64,000 bases of DNA from Apostichopus japonicus (GCF_037975245.1 NC_092569.1:11592001-11656000), one strand, 5' to 3'; shown: positions 10,971-24,808, numbered from the stretch's first letter. Translations and numbers: made by a program. The notes: a model not told the origin generated them from the sequence alone.

Positions 10971-13109
10971 AAGTGAGGATGTCACAGATGCCCTTGGAAG
11001 GGAACATATAATACAGACATACTGGTATTAATATAATAAGTTCATTTGGTACTCACTGTCGGAAAAGGGTACATGACATGTATGGCTATAATAAAAAGCG
11101 CCATCTTAAATCTCGGCTCTGGCAGAAGTTTCACATAAAGTAATTTACCTCTCAGATGGCCTTGAACCCCTCCGCAACCCATCATGACATTATTGGTTCC
11201 ATACACCCAAACTGGTGGCGCCCTTTGTTTGGAATGTATGTTTACCACGTGACATATACCGTAAACCTAGCTGATAATGCATTTGTGATCATTTAAGAGG
11301 AGACCACTATTTTCTATGAATAATCATAAAAAAATACATGCTGCATGTTAACAATACGCCTTATTATTACATTTGTATACCAGCAGTTGAAGTACAGAAT
11401 ATTTAATTGTCGTGGTAAAGTTTGTACGAGATCATTCCGGTGGACTTCGGGCAAGGGTATACAAGCCGGATATTATTATGTTCATATTGAACATTGAGAC
11501 CTTTACCTCCGTATATTTATGTGGGTCTCACTATAGAAGGTCTGGGGGTCAATTTGGCCAAACAAACAAAAATGAATAAAAAAGTTACACAAAATCTTGA
11601 AAAAATCGTGTACAGGGCACTTTACCAGCTTCAGCCTCAATTGCACATTAAAAATGACGTGAGATTTTAATTTTTGTCTTTTCCCACCAACCAACGTTTT
11701 GATATCTTTAAAGGCATTGAAGACTCGCCTCAAACCGCGTGCCGCCCTCTGAAAAAAAATGGAACTTTCCGTTGCTTGCAAGTGAAGTTTTCTTCTTGTC
11801 ACTCCAAAATGCAGACAGTAAAGAAAGTGCTACCTTGTTATATGTCCATCGCTGCTATGTACACTGTGTTGTGGGTATTGACCGTAGCTGCATGTATTGA
11901 CTGTACACTAGTGTCTAATTACCGACGGTAGCAAGCTTTGGGTGGATTTCCTGGGATCCAGGGTGGTGTCTAACACTTCTGTTACACCTCATTCGAAACT
12001 GTAGGTCAGATTACCGGCATCAGACGTTTTGTTTGTGCGCGAGTCTCCACGGACCCTTTAAACTAAGAAACCCCTTGTCTATATATTCAATATCTTTTTC
12101 ACGAAGTAATGAGTCCCTTTGTAGTGAATGTCATGATAACAAATCATAGTATAGCTGAGCATGTCTAGATTTATCGATAAAATGGTATAAGAATAAAAAG
12201 CAGACTGAGAGAATAAACTAGCAACTCAGCTTATTTCAAACAACTCACACGATAATGTTATCAAAAATAGCTGTCAGAACTCTGATAGACGCCCTCTATT
12301 TGCCCATAAGACATATTGACACGAAAATTCAGAAATATTTCAGATATGTTCTCTGTTGTTTATATAAGTCGGTCTCTTTTCAATATTTAGAATTTTGATC
12401 CATTTCTTTTCGCCCAAGACTTTCACTATTCTCTATCAGTTTTTAATTGCATGAGATATATGTACACGACATTTCACTACTGGCGCCACGCGTGTGACGC
12501 ATGCATAGAAATTTCTCCATTAGGTAAATGGAACCTATATATGCATGGTGATGTTTACAATTAACTTATAGTGTATACGATATTATCTTTCTGTGGTTAT
12601 GAAATGCTTGACAAACAAGTTTATACACCGACTTAACAACGTATTTAGTTTGGCATTTGTACAAGCCACCCACATGCATATGAACTAACATATAATAAAC
12701 GTTTGCCGTAGTGAAAAACATAGTCATTACGTTGACAAAAAAACAAAAACCTATGGAGACGAAAGTCTCTCGTTAAATAGTCGAATCAAACAAGAAATCA
12801 CTGATCAAGTTATAATTCGTCTGGAAGATTTTTTTATGTGGAAGGGAAATGAAAAGAAAAGTTTGACCAAACAGTGGAGTAAATAAACAATAAACGATGC
12901 CCTTGTATTATGGAATTAAACCCCAACATGTATAGTATTTGTACCAAAGAACGAAGGGTATATAGGTTTTTTTTTTTTTTTTATAGAGGGGGTCACTAAG
13001 CTTGGCGTTTGAATATATCTAGAGAGTGGCGACTTGTTAACGACATGTGAAGGCAGACAGACTATTCAAAATATAATCATCATAGACCGGACGGTCCAAA
13101 TTATATCGT

Positions 13110-13142
13110 GGGGGAGGGGGAGGGGGAGGGGGAGGGGGAGGG
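13110..13142. repeat. (GGGGGA)n tract, potential G-quadruplex
   Basis: Runs of three to six G separated by single A, six runs in a row. This satisfies the G-quadruplex pattern on the plus strand. Confidence 0.85.
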
Positions 13143-14694
13143 TTATATACCTATCTACGCACATACTGTGCTAAGTCAGCAAAAAACTTTTACGATGATT
13201 GCGCAGGGAATGTGACTTAACTCGATCAAGCTATGATGTTACTGAAAAAACTGCAGTGCATCGCAGTTGTGTCGCCATGCAGGATTCAACAGGCTATAGC
13301 GACCAAAAGGCATGCACAGCCCAATCCTTATCCCTCCCTCTCTCCTCCCACCCCTTGTTTTAGTAATTTAGGTACACTACATATCACTTAACTTACGCAC
13401 AGCCACCCACCCACACACACGCACCCACACACACAAAAGGCGTATAAATGGTATCTTTTTAAAAACAATGAACGTAAGGAACGTTGCAGAAAATTAACTC
13501 ACCACCCTCCCCCCCCCCCCCACCAGGAGCATATTGCAATTCCGTATTATACGTCTCGCAAACGGTGCCCCTAGGTCCGGAGCTAGTGGTCGCTGCAAGA
13601 TGCTGGTTAAATTTCTCCGAAAAACTAATTGCGCCCCTTTTTTCCCCAAACCCCCCGTGGCGTCGGCCTGTTGGATCACTGAACTGTTAGCAAATGTCCA
13701 CCCTGACCTCCCCCCTTTCCTTTTATATTTTGCCTCCTTCTTTCTCTCTCCAGCGACCTGCCCCCCCCACCCTCTCCTCACTCTACTCTCTATTCACCTC
13801 AGAGGTGCAATGTACTTAATATATAATTTACTTAATACCAAAAATTCTTTCATATGGGCCTCTACTGCTATGGCGAGAATGTTAAAGTAGCCCGTGTACT
13901 GATAATAAGCTGAAACTCACCTGGTTACACTTTTCATACCGGTAGCATAACCCCAGAAATTATATAGCGGAGCACCCCATAGTTACCACACAATGTAAGT
14001 GCCTGGGTCTTCGATAGGTGAGGTTCTCTGATATATCTGCATATATGATGTACATTATCTGGTGTACACTATGAGCTTTATGTTTACCGTTTAATTCAAC
14101 TTTAACGGCCACTTGTATTTGCTTGATATTTACGATTCTGTCACAAATATTGATAGGAATCGTCGTGCAGGCCGTGCTCATAGTGAGATATTACGACTTT
14201 TCATACCTTGGTTTTTACGACTTATTAAACTAAAAATATTTTTTATCACCGAATTATTTACATCTATCGAATGGATATATATGGTAATCCCGTCAGCATA
14301 TTGTCACGCAAACGTGAAATAAATACACATACATTGTTATGTCTCTTGTGTTCAAACAGTCCTTTAAAATGTTACCTCGGTGTTTTTCTTAGACTAGAAC
14401 TATATGGAGTCGAAATTAAAAACGTTTGTGATTTTGTTGTGAAGGCTTTATGTGTCTGCCGCGCACAGAAAGTAAAAATCCTTTATATATCTTGTTATGA
14501 CATGTTAAGCGGATATGACGTCATGAAAGGAGTCTCAAAGGGTAGCTTAGATTGAGAAGTTTACAAGGACCCCACATCAGCCCGGAGATACATTTCGCGG
14601 ATGAAATCATCATTCTGCTGGCTTGAGGATTAAATTTCGCCGGATAGGTTATGTGACAAGGAACGACAGACAGACGAAAATATACACCGACAAA

Positions 14695-15014
14695 CACGGA
14701 AGCTGAAACAATGTTTTGCTTCTTATTTGTTTATATCATATAGCTATCAACATAGATAAATATAAAATGATGTTCGTCTCGGCTTTTATGCATTACGGGG
14801 ATTTTCTCAGATGTGAAGGAACCAACGACTCTTCCAGAGGAACATGGTGAGTGTTTACTAAGTAACCTTTTATTCTTGTGCCATAAGCAAAATAATTCTG
14901 CCGTTTCCAGGTGAAACTTTGCTATCAAAAGTCAAACACGGAAGCTGAAACAATGCTTTGCTTCTTGTTTGTTTATATCATATCGCTATCAACATAGATA
15001 AATATAAAATGATT
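14695..15014. repeat. 77-bp direct repeat, 242 bases apart
   Basis: CACGGAAGCTGAAACAATG.TTTGCTTCTT.TTTGTTTATATCATAT at 14695-14771 recurs at 14937-15014 with few differences. Confidence 0.8.
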
Positions 15015-16599
15015 GATTCTCTCTGTAATAAGTATTTTGGAAATGATACACGCTGTGTAACTAGATCAATACATATTGTTTTCAGTATAATGCAATAAAG
15101 TCGCTAAATCAATGATCTTTGGTAATTGATAATTGATATTCGATGTATGATAGCTGACATGATAGATTGCCACATGAAAGCTAATATCAACAAGACAAAA
15201 CTGCAGCAGCACTGCAAATACTGTAACGAACGCCTCGTGTTACAGTATATCAATGGTCTTAGGTACTTGATTATTTATTATCGATGCATGGCGACATTTA
15301 CTATAGGGATTGTAAAGTGAAAGCTAATATCAACTATAGAAACACTACAACAGCACTGCAGTTACTGCCATTATTGTATCGTGGTATACAGGGGAGTAGC
15401 CTCTTATTCAAGGTGGACAAAGTTGGACAATTTCCCCCAAGGAGAACCTAACACAGTTTACTGACTATATCTCTGGACGTAATAAGTTTAAGCAGTGACT
15501 TTTGTATCACTAAAAAATAAGATTTCAGCGGGTCATTTGATACGTCTGTCAACGTTTTGTCACCAAGTGAACAGTTTTACAGTAAGATATGGTCCAAAAA
15601 GGAAACACGTGACAAGCTTTTGTTACATTTCGAGACAATTTTGTGTGGTTATTGCCTTGTCACGTTTAAGATGATGCTCGATGCTGTAATAGATCATTTA
15701 CAAGGATGTGATAATTCCCCAAAAAATGAGTTAATGAAGCTTCCTACCAAACCAGGAACCAATAACAAGTATTGCGCACACGGTAGTTCTTCGTAGTGTC
15801 AGTTAACTCTTCTACCATTAAGTACACACTTACCACAATCTTCCTGTTTTGCTACTTAATTGCTATATTATTTTACACGCGGTTTTGATATATCGAGGGA
15901 AGTTAGGTTTTGTTAGTGAAATGTGTTAAATAAAAGAAGAAGATAATTCTTCCCTCGGGCTGATATTAACACTCAGTCTATAAAAATGTTATTAATATTT
16001 TACTTTCTACTTATTCTATAGCTGATATTACCACACAAATGTTGTATGCTCAGCAAATATTTCCTTTAGTCTTTGAAGCATCATATTACAAGTTTCCTGG
16101 ATAATACCCTCAGCCAAAATAAACCAAATATGATTTTTTTCTGCATGACGTATTAACACCACCTTCTGCATGGTAAAAGCCAGGAATCTTCATCTGAGAA
16201 AATATTTTTTACGTCAAGTCACATGCATTTCCTTATTGGGTTTACCAAGCTCAAGGGGTAGCCAAAACTCTCATTCAATGTTGGCAAGGTTTGGACGAGT
16301 TTCCAAAATTACAAAAAAAAATACAAATTCAACTATGGCTTTCCCATCTATTTCACGTCAATATTGTTCATTCACCGGGACGTTGCCACCCCATCCCCCC
16401 CCCCCACCTATATAAACGTGTATAGGCTAAACTCGTATTTTTCATTATTGTAAATCACTGAAGGAAGTAGATTGTCAGTGCAGCACAGAATCAGCTTTTA
16501 TTTATAGGAGCATGTTATAGTTCCTGTTCTTTAGCATGAAGCATATCCATAGAAGCCAGGGTTTCGAGTTAGCTTTATCTATCGACGGTAAAAAGGTAG

Positions 16600-17040
16600 T
16601 AGTAGTAAGTAGTAAGTTGAGTCTTGTCTATCCGACATGCTCAGTGATAAACCTCCGCCACGTATCACGATCTTGCGCAAGTTTTATTGCTTCCTCGAAA
16701 TTGTTAATATTAATGTCCTTTAATTGCGATTTTATTTTTCCAAGCAAGGTAGTCACGGTTTAGCAGTATGTCTCAGTGCTTCTCTTAAAGCCACCTTTGC
16801 CGGAGCTTCCTCCTGGAGTCTTGCTACATGACCGAAAAATCTCAATCTTCTATGTGCGACTAGATGACCAAGGTGTTTGGTGGGTTTCGTTATAGAGCTC
16901 ATCATTTGATAACCAATTGTTATTAGTCCATCTAATGTTGAGAATATTTCGAAGTAGTCTCCTTTGAAAAGTGTCAATTTTGCGATCAAGATCCTTCGTT
17001 GTGCCCTACAGTAGATGACATAATTCAGGAACATTTCGGA
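16600..17040 (-). mobile_element. RTE-like LINE C-terminal fragment
   Basis: On the minus strand a frame contains HRRLRFFGHVARLQEEAP, the linker typical of the C-terminus of RTE/BovB-like and related LINE polyproteins. After a frameshift it continues GKIKSQLKDININ, then EEAIKLAQDRDTWRRFITEH and a stop. A (TAC)n-like tail follows (16596-16617 on the plus strand). Only the 3' end is present. Confidence 0.6.
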
Positions 17041-17337
17041 CCGTTAGAAGGTCAAGCCTTGAGTATATGCAAGTGCATTATACATTAGAGGATTTATCAA
17101 TATGTTCTACCTATATAGAATTTCTGTTCTTTACTTAAGCAAATCATGCGTAGTTCATTCAATTGCGGAACACATGCAGTGTATGGCAGCTTGTTGTTCC
17201 TGTCTTTTGCCTCAACTGACCTTTTATCCTAATTTCCTGTCAATATTTAGAGTTGGACCTGGCGAATAAGTCGGACAAACGAGTAATGGCCAAGGGCCAC
17301 AGCTTTGGGGCACACTAGCCAATATAGCTTTCTACTC

Positions 17338-17380
17338 ATGTTTTTATTGGCTATGCCGCTGGTGCTTGCTGATGAATGGT
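17338..17380 (+). CDS. Gene A exon 1 (tentative): signal peptide
   Basis: ATG opens MFLLAMPLVLADEW, a short hydrophobic stretch with a plausible cleavage after LVLA. The exon ends at the donor GTAAGG in phase 1, exactly the phase the next exon needs. An in-frame TAA lies about 40 bases upstream, so this is the first Met of the frame. The n-region has no positive charge, and the reading is short enough to arise by chance. A different upstream first exon remains possible. Confidence 0.35.
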
Positions 17381-20300
17381 GTAAGGGGCGTTTTTGTTTG
17401 GGACCATGGACAGTGTGGATCCCTCCATTTTGAACTATCAGTCAATTTGCCGCAACAAGACTATTGTAATTCGAGCCAAGACAGACAATGACTTAATTAA
17501 GAGACAATTGACTAAGAGTACAAATGGATGGAGGACTTAAATGAGAGGCTACTGTCTTTACAGGCACTAATGCAATTAAGATTAGGTTATATGAAGGTAA
17601 AAGACTTTTACAGGACTACGTCCCTGATTCAAACCAGAGGATTGCAGGGAGTGGGAAGGGTAGCATGAAGGAATCTGACAGGTTTATTTCCCTTTTATCA
17701 GATCTAATATGAAGACATTGTAATATTTATGTCGATAGTGGATTTGTCCGGCATATTAAGCTCCTTAGTGATTTAAGGGTAGAAAAATTTACATGAAACA
17801 AAATTGACATTACGAGTGTTCATCCCGAGCCATTTGTTGTACTTTCTTTCTATTCCAGCGCTTTCATTAATTTATAATCTTCCGTCTTTTCCTTCAAAGA
17901 TAAACCCAATTCATCATGGCAATTCACGTGTGAGAAGAAGCACTGAGTGTAAGTTCTCTTGCTGGATTTGAAGTTGTGTTCAAGTTTAACCTTTATTTTA
18001 CTCAATGAAAATCAGTAAGAAATTGAGGTTATTCAATAAAGTTACAATTTATTCAGACCAAGCAGATTTTCAGGAGCAGTTCACTGGTTAGGGATGCATG
18101 TACCACCGAGGAGTATACTTTATTAGCGGTTAACTTTGTTGGCAAACTCACAATTGTGGAAGTGAGAATACATCATGTAAAGCGCATTTTGCTGACCAAG
18201 GGTTTCATTTCCTCTCTTGATAAAGAAATACATAATTCGGGCTGGAATGACATAACAATGTGATATCTACTAGTAAGACAGCAACATCTTTGATTAAATC
18301 GTTCCTGCTATTTTGAACAAAGGTAACGCGTGTTTATACTATCAAGAAGCACAATATCCAAGAGATTGCAAAGATGTTTACAACAATCATTGCGACTTTC
18401 AAACTCAAGAATCTGGAGTTTTTATGATTCAGCCTGATGGTGCACCAGAACCTTTCAACGTGTTTTGTAATAATTCAGTTGATGGCGGTAAATGGACGGT
18501 AAGTAGGCTGTAAGGTTATAATTGCTGCGGTAGTTCATCTATGCAGTTTATCAAGATTAATTGTGCCGTTGACGTTGATGATAAATCCACCCCTTTTCAC
18601 CCTCGTTACATCCTATGTTGGTCTTCGTTGGCGGGATACGTCTATCCGCCATCAGAGCTGATAGTTTGGCCTAGCATTGAAATTGCACAGATTGCCATCT
18701 GTTTTGTTTTTCGAGAAAAGGAACAGTTTTGATTTTCAACCTACTAGAACAACATAGCCACATCATTTGCTTGACATATTGAAGAAATATGCATTATTGA
18801 ATGAAACAGACACAAACTTTCACCAGACTGGCTTCTAACTTTTCAACAATGACAATGAATGCTCCTTATGTTGCATTGATTTCCATATTTGTAGGTGTTT
18901 ATGTTAATGTTTTTGTTTTGTTTTTGGACGACGTCACAGCATTGTGTCACAAATTTTGAGAAAAATTGTAAACACGGATCACCTTACAATATGTCTATCT
19001 TGCATGTCATGTCGCACGTGCTTAACGGTTTATTTTTGTTTTCGGATTCTGCAAAGGTATTTCAACGTCGAATGGATGGCGATGTCGACTTCTACCGTAC
19101 CTGGGATGAATATCGAGAAGGCTTTGGCTTTTTACAACGTGAATTCTGGCTTGGTAACGACAAACTGGCTTACTTGACCAATCAGGGAGAATACGAGCTT
19201 CGGATCGACCTCGTTAATAAGATCGGAAACGCCTACCACGCAAAGTACAACCTCTTCCGCATTAGTGACGAATGGTCTAAGTACCGACTGGTGGACCTAG
19301 GATCGTTCTTACCTGAGAGTACAACAGGTGTGTTTACCTTTCATTGGTGGTTAAAGTACGATCCTTCATTTTGTTTAGTCGTTATGTGATTGTAAGAAAA
19401 ATCATTTATCCTTTTATGAAGGGCTCAGATTGTCTTCTGTTGCTACATGCTTCATGCAACGCAGAGCAATTTTCAAACAAACTAGAACAGTTAATTTCTT
19501 TTTCAAAGATAGGTGAGCAAGCTCAAACAGGGTCGGTACTTGGTATATTTAGATTCATTCAAAATTAAAAGTATAGGAAACTACCATGGCCAAGATGAAA
19601 TGATATATACTATGAAATGGATTGTGAGCCAGAACTTCTACAGGTTTTTACCTTGGCAAACGTAACCTAGAATCTTCACAGTTACAAAGTGTTAAATATC
19701 TGCAAAACCTATGATAAAAGAACACCTCCTTATTTTATTCGGCGCGTGGGGTGGGGAGGAAAAGTAAAGATGAAGGGCTGAGTGTGTGTGTGTGCACTTG
19801 ATGAATGTTATCAATGATTTCTACGATAATTCCAAAGATTAACAGAGTGGTATTAGAATTTGAAGGGGAGATCTTTTATTTATCTTGTGACAGAATAATG
19901 TAATTGTCCTATAAGCATATTTATATGAACAAGGGAGCACCGGGGCCTAACTGATTGTTTCAAGGCCTATGATCAAACCGATGAAGCGAGGGCACTTAAC
20001 TAAGCGATGCATTTTGCCGGCCTGGGACAAAACTAGCACCATTCGCGATCAACTTGAAGAGGTTATCAGAGCGTTCGATACCTCAACCTGAAGGTAACTT
20101 CGGTCAAGAAGTTATGCCGGTATGTCGGTAATTAGCCCTTAATGCATACGATTAGAATGTAAAAGCAGTAAAACTATAACATACTTGCTCATTCAGATTG
20201 TCAACTTGATGTTTTACTTGACTGACAAACTCTTTCTGCACTAGCCTCTTTATCATAGCAACTGTTGAAGTTGAGCACGTTCTTTTTCCACAGTTTATGA

Positions 20301-20553
20301 CGCGCTTTCTTATCATCGAAATATGTCATTCAGCACCTATGACAATGACAATGATATTGCAGGTCATACGTATGGTCCGAACTGTGCTGTTAATTACCAC
20401 GGTGCCTGGTGGTATAAAAATTGTTACATATGTAACCTCAACGGTGACTACTTTGGCTGCAACGACTGTCTGCAGAGTATTAACTGGCAACAACTTCCTG
20501 GAAGCCGACATAACATAATGTATTCGGAAATGAAAATTCGCCCTATAGCCTGA
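17338..20553 (+). CDS. Gene A: short secreted fibrinogen-related (FReD) lectin, 4 exons
   Basis: Joined exons 17338-17380, 18323-18498, 19057-19327 and 20294-20553 give 750 bases: 249 codons plus TGA, with phases 1, 0 and 1 matching at every junction. The product is a fibrinogen C-terminal domain behind a probable signal peptide. Visible hallmarks are DCKDVYNNHC, VFQRRMDGDVDFYRTW, EFWLGNDKL, the calcium-type loop DNDND, NCA, GAWWY, CNLNGDYF and the terminal SEMKIRP. Proteins of this family are secreted lectins (ficolins, FREPs, tachylectins) that bind acetylated or other glycans on microbes. Its FReD intron positions and phases match those of gene B, so the two are paralogs. Gene A lacks gene B's mucin and EGF parts. 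The three FReD exons are near certain; the signal exon is tentative. The order resembles holothurian fibrinogen-like proteins (from memory). Confidence 0.85.
18323..18498 (+). CDS. Gene A exon 2: FReD N-terminal part
   Basis: Encodes a short N-terminal segment with CLYYQEA, then the start of the FReD: DCKDVYNNHC, QESGVFMIQPDG, FNVFCNNSVDGGKWT. The first FReD disulfide pair is visible (DCKDV and VFCNN). The acceptor is AAAG before GTAAC with a weak pyrimidine tract. The donor is GTAAGT, in phase 0 directly after the WT codons, the same place as in gene B. Confidence 0.8.
19057..19327 (+). CDS. Gene A exon 3: FReD core
   Basis: Starts VFQRRMDGDVDFYRTW and continues through EYREGFG, EFWLGNDKLAYLTNQGEYELRIDL to YRLVDLGSF. 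This is the conserved FReD A/B subdomain. It begins in phase 0 after a TTCTGCAAAG acceptor and ends in phase 1 at donor GTGTGT, slightly off consensus. There are no stops, and it aligns residue for residue with gene B exon 5. Confidence 0.9.
20294..20553 (+). CDS. Gene A exon 4: FReD C-terminal calcium/ligand part, stop
   Basis: Acceptor TTTTTCCACAG, phase 1. It encodes the P-subdomain: STYDNDND, PNCA, GAWWYKNC, CNLNGDYF, INWQQLPG and YSEMKIRPIA, then TGA. Two Cys of the second FReD disulfide are present, plus extra Cys in the GCNDC segment. Between DNDND and NCA there are eight residues, where the usual loop (and gene B) has four, so the calcium loop carries a four-residue insertion. Confidence 0.9.
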
Positions 20554-20600
20554 ATTTGTTTTGCTAATGTATACGAGGAAAAGCATTGACTATCGCGGAA

Positions 20601-20606
20601 ATTAAA
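20601..20606 (+). promoter_or_regulatory. Candidate polyadenylation signal of gene A
   Basis: ATTAAA, the commonest variant of AATAAA, sits 48 bases past the gene A stop codon. Position only; no transcript evidence. Confidence 0.3.
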
Positions 20607-23600
20607 AGCTGGTTCATGCTACCGTGGTGCTTAAGTTAATATTTAATGATTTAAAATACCGTTTTAAGTTATTAATTAGAGTCTAGCGCAGGCAAGATAT
20701 ATTATAGGTATTTGTTTAATTTTATTGCCTATAACATGATGTTACGATCAGCAATGAGCTGTAAGACTGCATCCAGGAACATGCTACACCTCCTGATTCA
20801 CACCCATGTGAATACGCTTCGTCTTGCGCACCTTTCCTTTGTGAATGAAATTTCTTTACGATTTTCTTTTTCTTTTTATATTTTACCCCATGAGGCTGAT
20901 CATTGCCACTGCGTCCACACCGCAGACTGCTTATGTGCTCAGGGGCAGCGAAAGAGGGATCAATCTTGTGGGAGGTGAAAGGTGAAGGGGAGTGGCACAA
21001 AGGCTGAGATGATCTAGGCACGTGACTTGAGGAGGAGGGATGGCGGGGCTGGGATAAAGTTGCCGTCCCACAAAATGGATCCTATGTGTAATCCGTGGCC
21101 AAGAATTCCGATCTTTGATTGCTTTTCTTTTCAGATAAACTTGTTGTTAATTTTCAACACCGGGGAGTACTTTGTAAACATAATTGTATTAATGTATTTA
21201 ATTTTTAAACAAAATGTCAGTTCATTAATGTTAAAATGACTCCTTTGAGTTGCAAAATTGGAAGAAGGAAATTTGTTTTGCTAAATAAATGTTTATTAAT
21301 GACAGAGTGGCATTTTTTAGGTATTCCACAAAACTGGGGGACTCTGTCTGGATCTGCGGTCTCTGCTAGCTCTTCGGCTCTACATAGGCTAAAAAAGGCT
21401 AGGTCAAAACTGTAGTTCTTTTCCATATTTGTGATTGTTTTTATGCACAATAAAAAAATGAAGAAATATGTTCGGTATGTAAGTCGACATTAGTATTGAC
21501 TCTTTGTTTTCGCCTATTTTCATGTCATATTATATTTACTGCAACATTGTAAACGTTACGGTCACTATCTTTGTAGTATACGGTAAAGCTGTTTAGCGAA
21601 CTACCAACCGAATAAGTGGACAACAGCGCATAGGTGTTTAAGTTATCGGTTTGTGTAAGGAATACGTATACGGACAGCAGCTATCTAGTACCAATTAATG
21701 CCTTAAGTAATAACTGGGTCATTTAATGTATATATAATGTATATATAATGTATATATATATATATATTATATATGTGTCTTCCGGCAGCAAAATAATATA
21801 ATATCAGCCGTGCTTGTGAACATGATTTCTTGGCAAGCGATCAAGCAAAGTTATCCACTGTCCGTCTGTATCTGACTGCTGACAATATTACGTCATATAC
21901 CGGTATTGGCCAAAGCTTTTGATAAAATGTTGAGTAGTCAGTACGAAATTCGATCATAGGAATTCTCAAAGATACCAATTGATTGAAGTCGTGGTTAGTT
22001 TAAAGGAGTATTACACTCTCATATATGGTTTGTCACTGATGAGAGCAGAGCCTTTCTACATCTGAAATCACTGTTTAATTTGGGATAAAATCACTTCGGT
22101 TAACCAACCACAAAGTAATATCCAGTTACAAAGTATAATTATTTTACCACATATATATCTACTGCCCTCGCTTGGTTACTCTGAATTTTAAATGATAAAT
22201 TCAGCAAGCTGGATGAAGTATGAACACTCAAAATCTGAAACCGTCATCAAAAATACGCCGGATATATACCGGCAATGAAGAAATAAACTAAACCAATAAT
22301 CCCTTGATATAATTGACCGTGATTACCATCAAGGCTTAAAAGGGGAGTCGTAAGCATTATACACTTAGGTAGGTAGAGAATTCCAGACATTATATTTATT
22401 ATGATATAAAAACATAACATTGTAGGTTTCATGATCATAAAATCGTACAACATATATCCTACGTAATTATATTGTAATGTAAAATATGTAAAACACATTT
22501 ACACTAGAAATATGAGTGAACATTAAATACCCTGCAGTAGACTGACATCTGCGCTATACACATTATCGAACGTACCTCGTGCTATGCAGGAAAATTCAAA
22601 GTGAAATGATTGGGGTATTTACCTCAAATTGCCTGAAGAGATGACTTAAGAGATGAGTGAAAAGGGGTTTTGTGCTATAACTCCACGTGAAAACATTGAA
22701 TTGACAAGGAACGTTTGCATGCATAGTTGAAATGTCTCGTTGTAGTTGCCGTAATGTTAACTGGGTCGCAAATTGCGTCATAGAATTTCGAGTAAACGGC
22801 TGGCCCTGTTTTCCCCAAATTTTGTATGCAGCTATATGTAGTTACCGTGTTAACTAAGGTCAAGGTTAATGATCAGTACTCAAATTAGCAGAACAATAGA
22901 TTATGCTTTAATTCTTACAGGCTGCATTGGATTGACTTGGAATCTTGACAGGTATCAGATGTCAGATAGTAATAAAATATGTGGTTGCTATGGTGGCAAA
23001 ATTCAGCGGTCAGAGTTAAAATTTCAAAATAAGCAATAATTGAATTTTTGCTTTAATGTTAATGGGAAGCACTGAATCGACTTGCAACTTTTTGAACCAT
23101 TATCGATTTAGAAAAATACAGAAATGGTATATATCAAAAAAAAAATATGACAAAGTAGAACAAAGTGAGGTGGCTGAAAGCCAACATTGTTTCTACAACT
23201 TTGAAACGCCAACAAAGAGATAACATGGCTTGATTCTGGTTTGTAAGGTCAGCACCATCGATATCTTTACGGTACTGTACCTGTACCATCATTACCAATA
23301 CAAGGGTTTGAAACATGAGTATGTTGGAAGTTGTTGCCATTGTTTGAGAGCCCTGGATCAATCTACAAGGGGTAACATCTCCTTGGCGAGAGCCTGTAGG
23401 ACAAAACCAACTGTAGCAGCAAAATGTATGATTTGTGCATTTGTTTATTACAGTTAACCTTCCGTCCCTTTTTAACCTCAGTTTAAGTACGTATCCGCTT
23501 CTTCGCGTGTACCTCGAAGCTGATTTACTGATACCAAGCATATTGCTCTTCTATATAAGTGTTTGTTCTCATCAAAGTACAGTTCCTCTTGACCAAATTC

Positions 23601-24147
23601 ATAAAGCATAGCTGTGATTAAAACAATTAGTCAGTTCTTACATCCATTTATGAATATACTAACTGGTGTATTGAACACAAAAAAAAGCTTTATTAAAGGC
23701 GATATGTTTCCTTCGATTTTTTGGTTACCATGGAGTGGCATGGCTATCGAGAGACTTAGAATGGTCTTGTAAATGTATCTTTGTTGCAGTTGCCAATGAA
23801 TCAATTTTTAATATGTTCAGATGAGAATCACACCTTATTAAAGACTTCGATTTTCTTCAATTTTATTGATAGTGAATAACCGAAAATATCATTTCATTTA
23901 ATACGTTGTTGATATATGATTTCATGATATGTATATCATCCTTAACTGCTGTCTCTTCACAAGAGTTTGAGCGATAATTAATCAACGCCAATAATGAATA
24001 TTCTGAATGGTATATTGAACACAAAAGAAGCTGTATATCAATACAATATGTTCCCTTCGATTTTAGTTATCATGGACAGGCATGGCTTCAGAATAAATAA
24101 TTAAAGATCAACACACTCCAGAAAAGTTTGTACCACTAAGCGACGGT

Positions 24148-24148
<1 letters not shown>
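20607..24148. other. No gene recognised
   Basis: AT-rich intergenic sequence after gene A; a (TATATAATG)n patch at 21726-21770. The 135-codon minus frame at 23134-23541 has no recognisable domain or splice context. Confidence 0.45.
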
Positions 24149-24240
<92 letters not shown>

Positions 24241-24255
24241 TAGAGTGTGGGGCGT

Positions 24256-24297
<42 letters not shown>
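24149..24297. repeat. (AT)n tracts either side of the 19-bp repeat copy
   Basis: Long AT dinucleotide runs at 24149-24238 and 24259-24297; a third run at 24763-24806 ends the Penelope-like fragment. Confidence 0.9.
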
Positions 24298-24305
<8 letters not shown>

Positions 24306-24760
24306 TCGTTATACACAATTAACCCTAACGAAGAGGGAATTTGGGCCTGCATAAAAGAGCATTCAAAACGTGGCAAAACACGAAGGAAGAATTGGCTGAA
24401 TTAATGCAACTAATCTTGACCAGCAATAATCTGGTATTTGGCAACAAACCGACTACCTCCAAATTCATGGCACCGCAATGGATACCAAAATCACACCGTC
24501 TTGTGCAAATTTTTTGATGGAAAACCTCGAGAAAGAATTTCTATCTCGACAAAACTTGAAGCCAGACACGTGGTTACGTTTCATTGACGATATCTCCATG
24601 ATATGGACCCATGGCGAGGCAAATCTAAAACTCTTCATTAATGACATAAACTCGTTTCATCGCACAATCAAATTTACTGCAGATTTTTCTGGACATGACG
24701 TTCACTTCCTGGACACCACTGCGACCCTACAAAATGGTTCACTCAATATTATATATCAAA

Positions 24761-24808
<48 letters not shown>

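Larger units (their letters stand above)
10971..16599. other. No gene recognised outside the listed repeats
   Basis: Frames are short and overlap on both strands. At 15168 and 15322 a short phrase (GAAAGCTAATATCAAC) recurs with GCAGCACTGCA-like words. C runs near 13510 and 16400. Confidence 0.45.

Noticed and set aside
13494-13890. Overlapping frames of 95-118 codons
   Set aside because: They overlap on opposite strands, rich in Pro/Gly from C and G runs, with no domain.
23134-23541. 135-codon minus frame
   Set aside because: No recognisable motif, splice context or repeat similarity.
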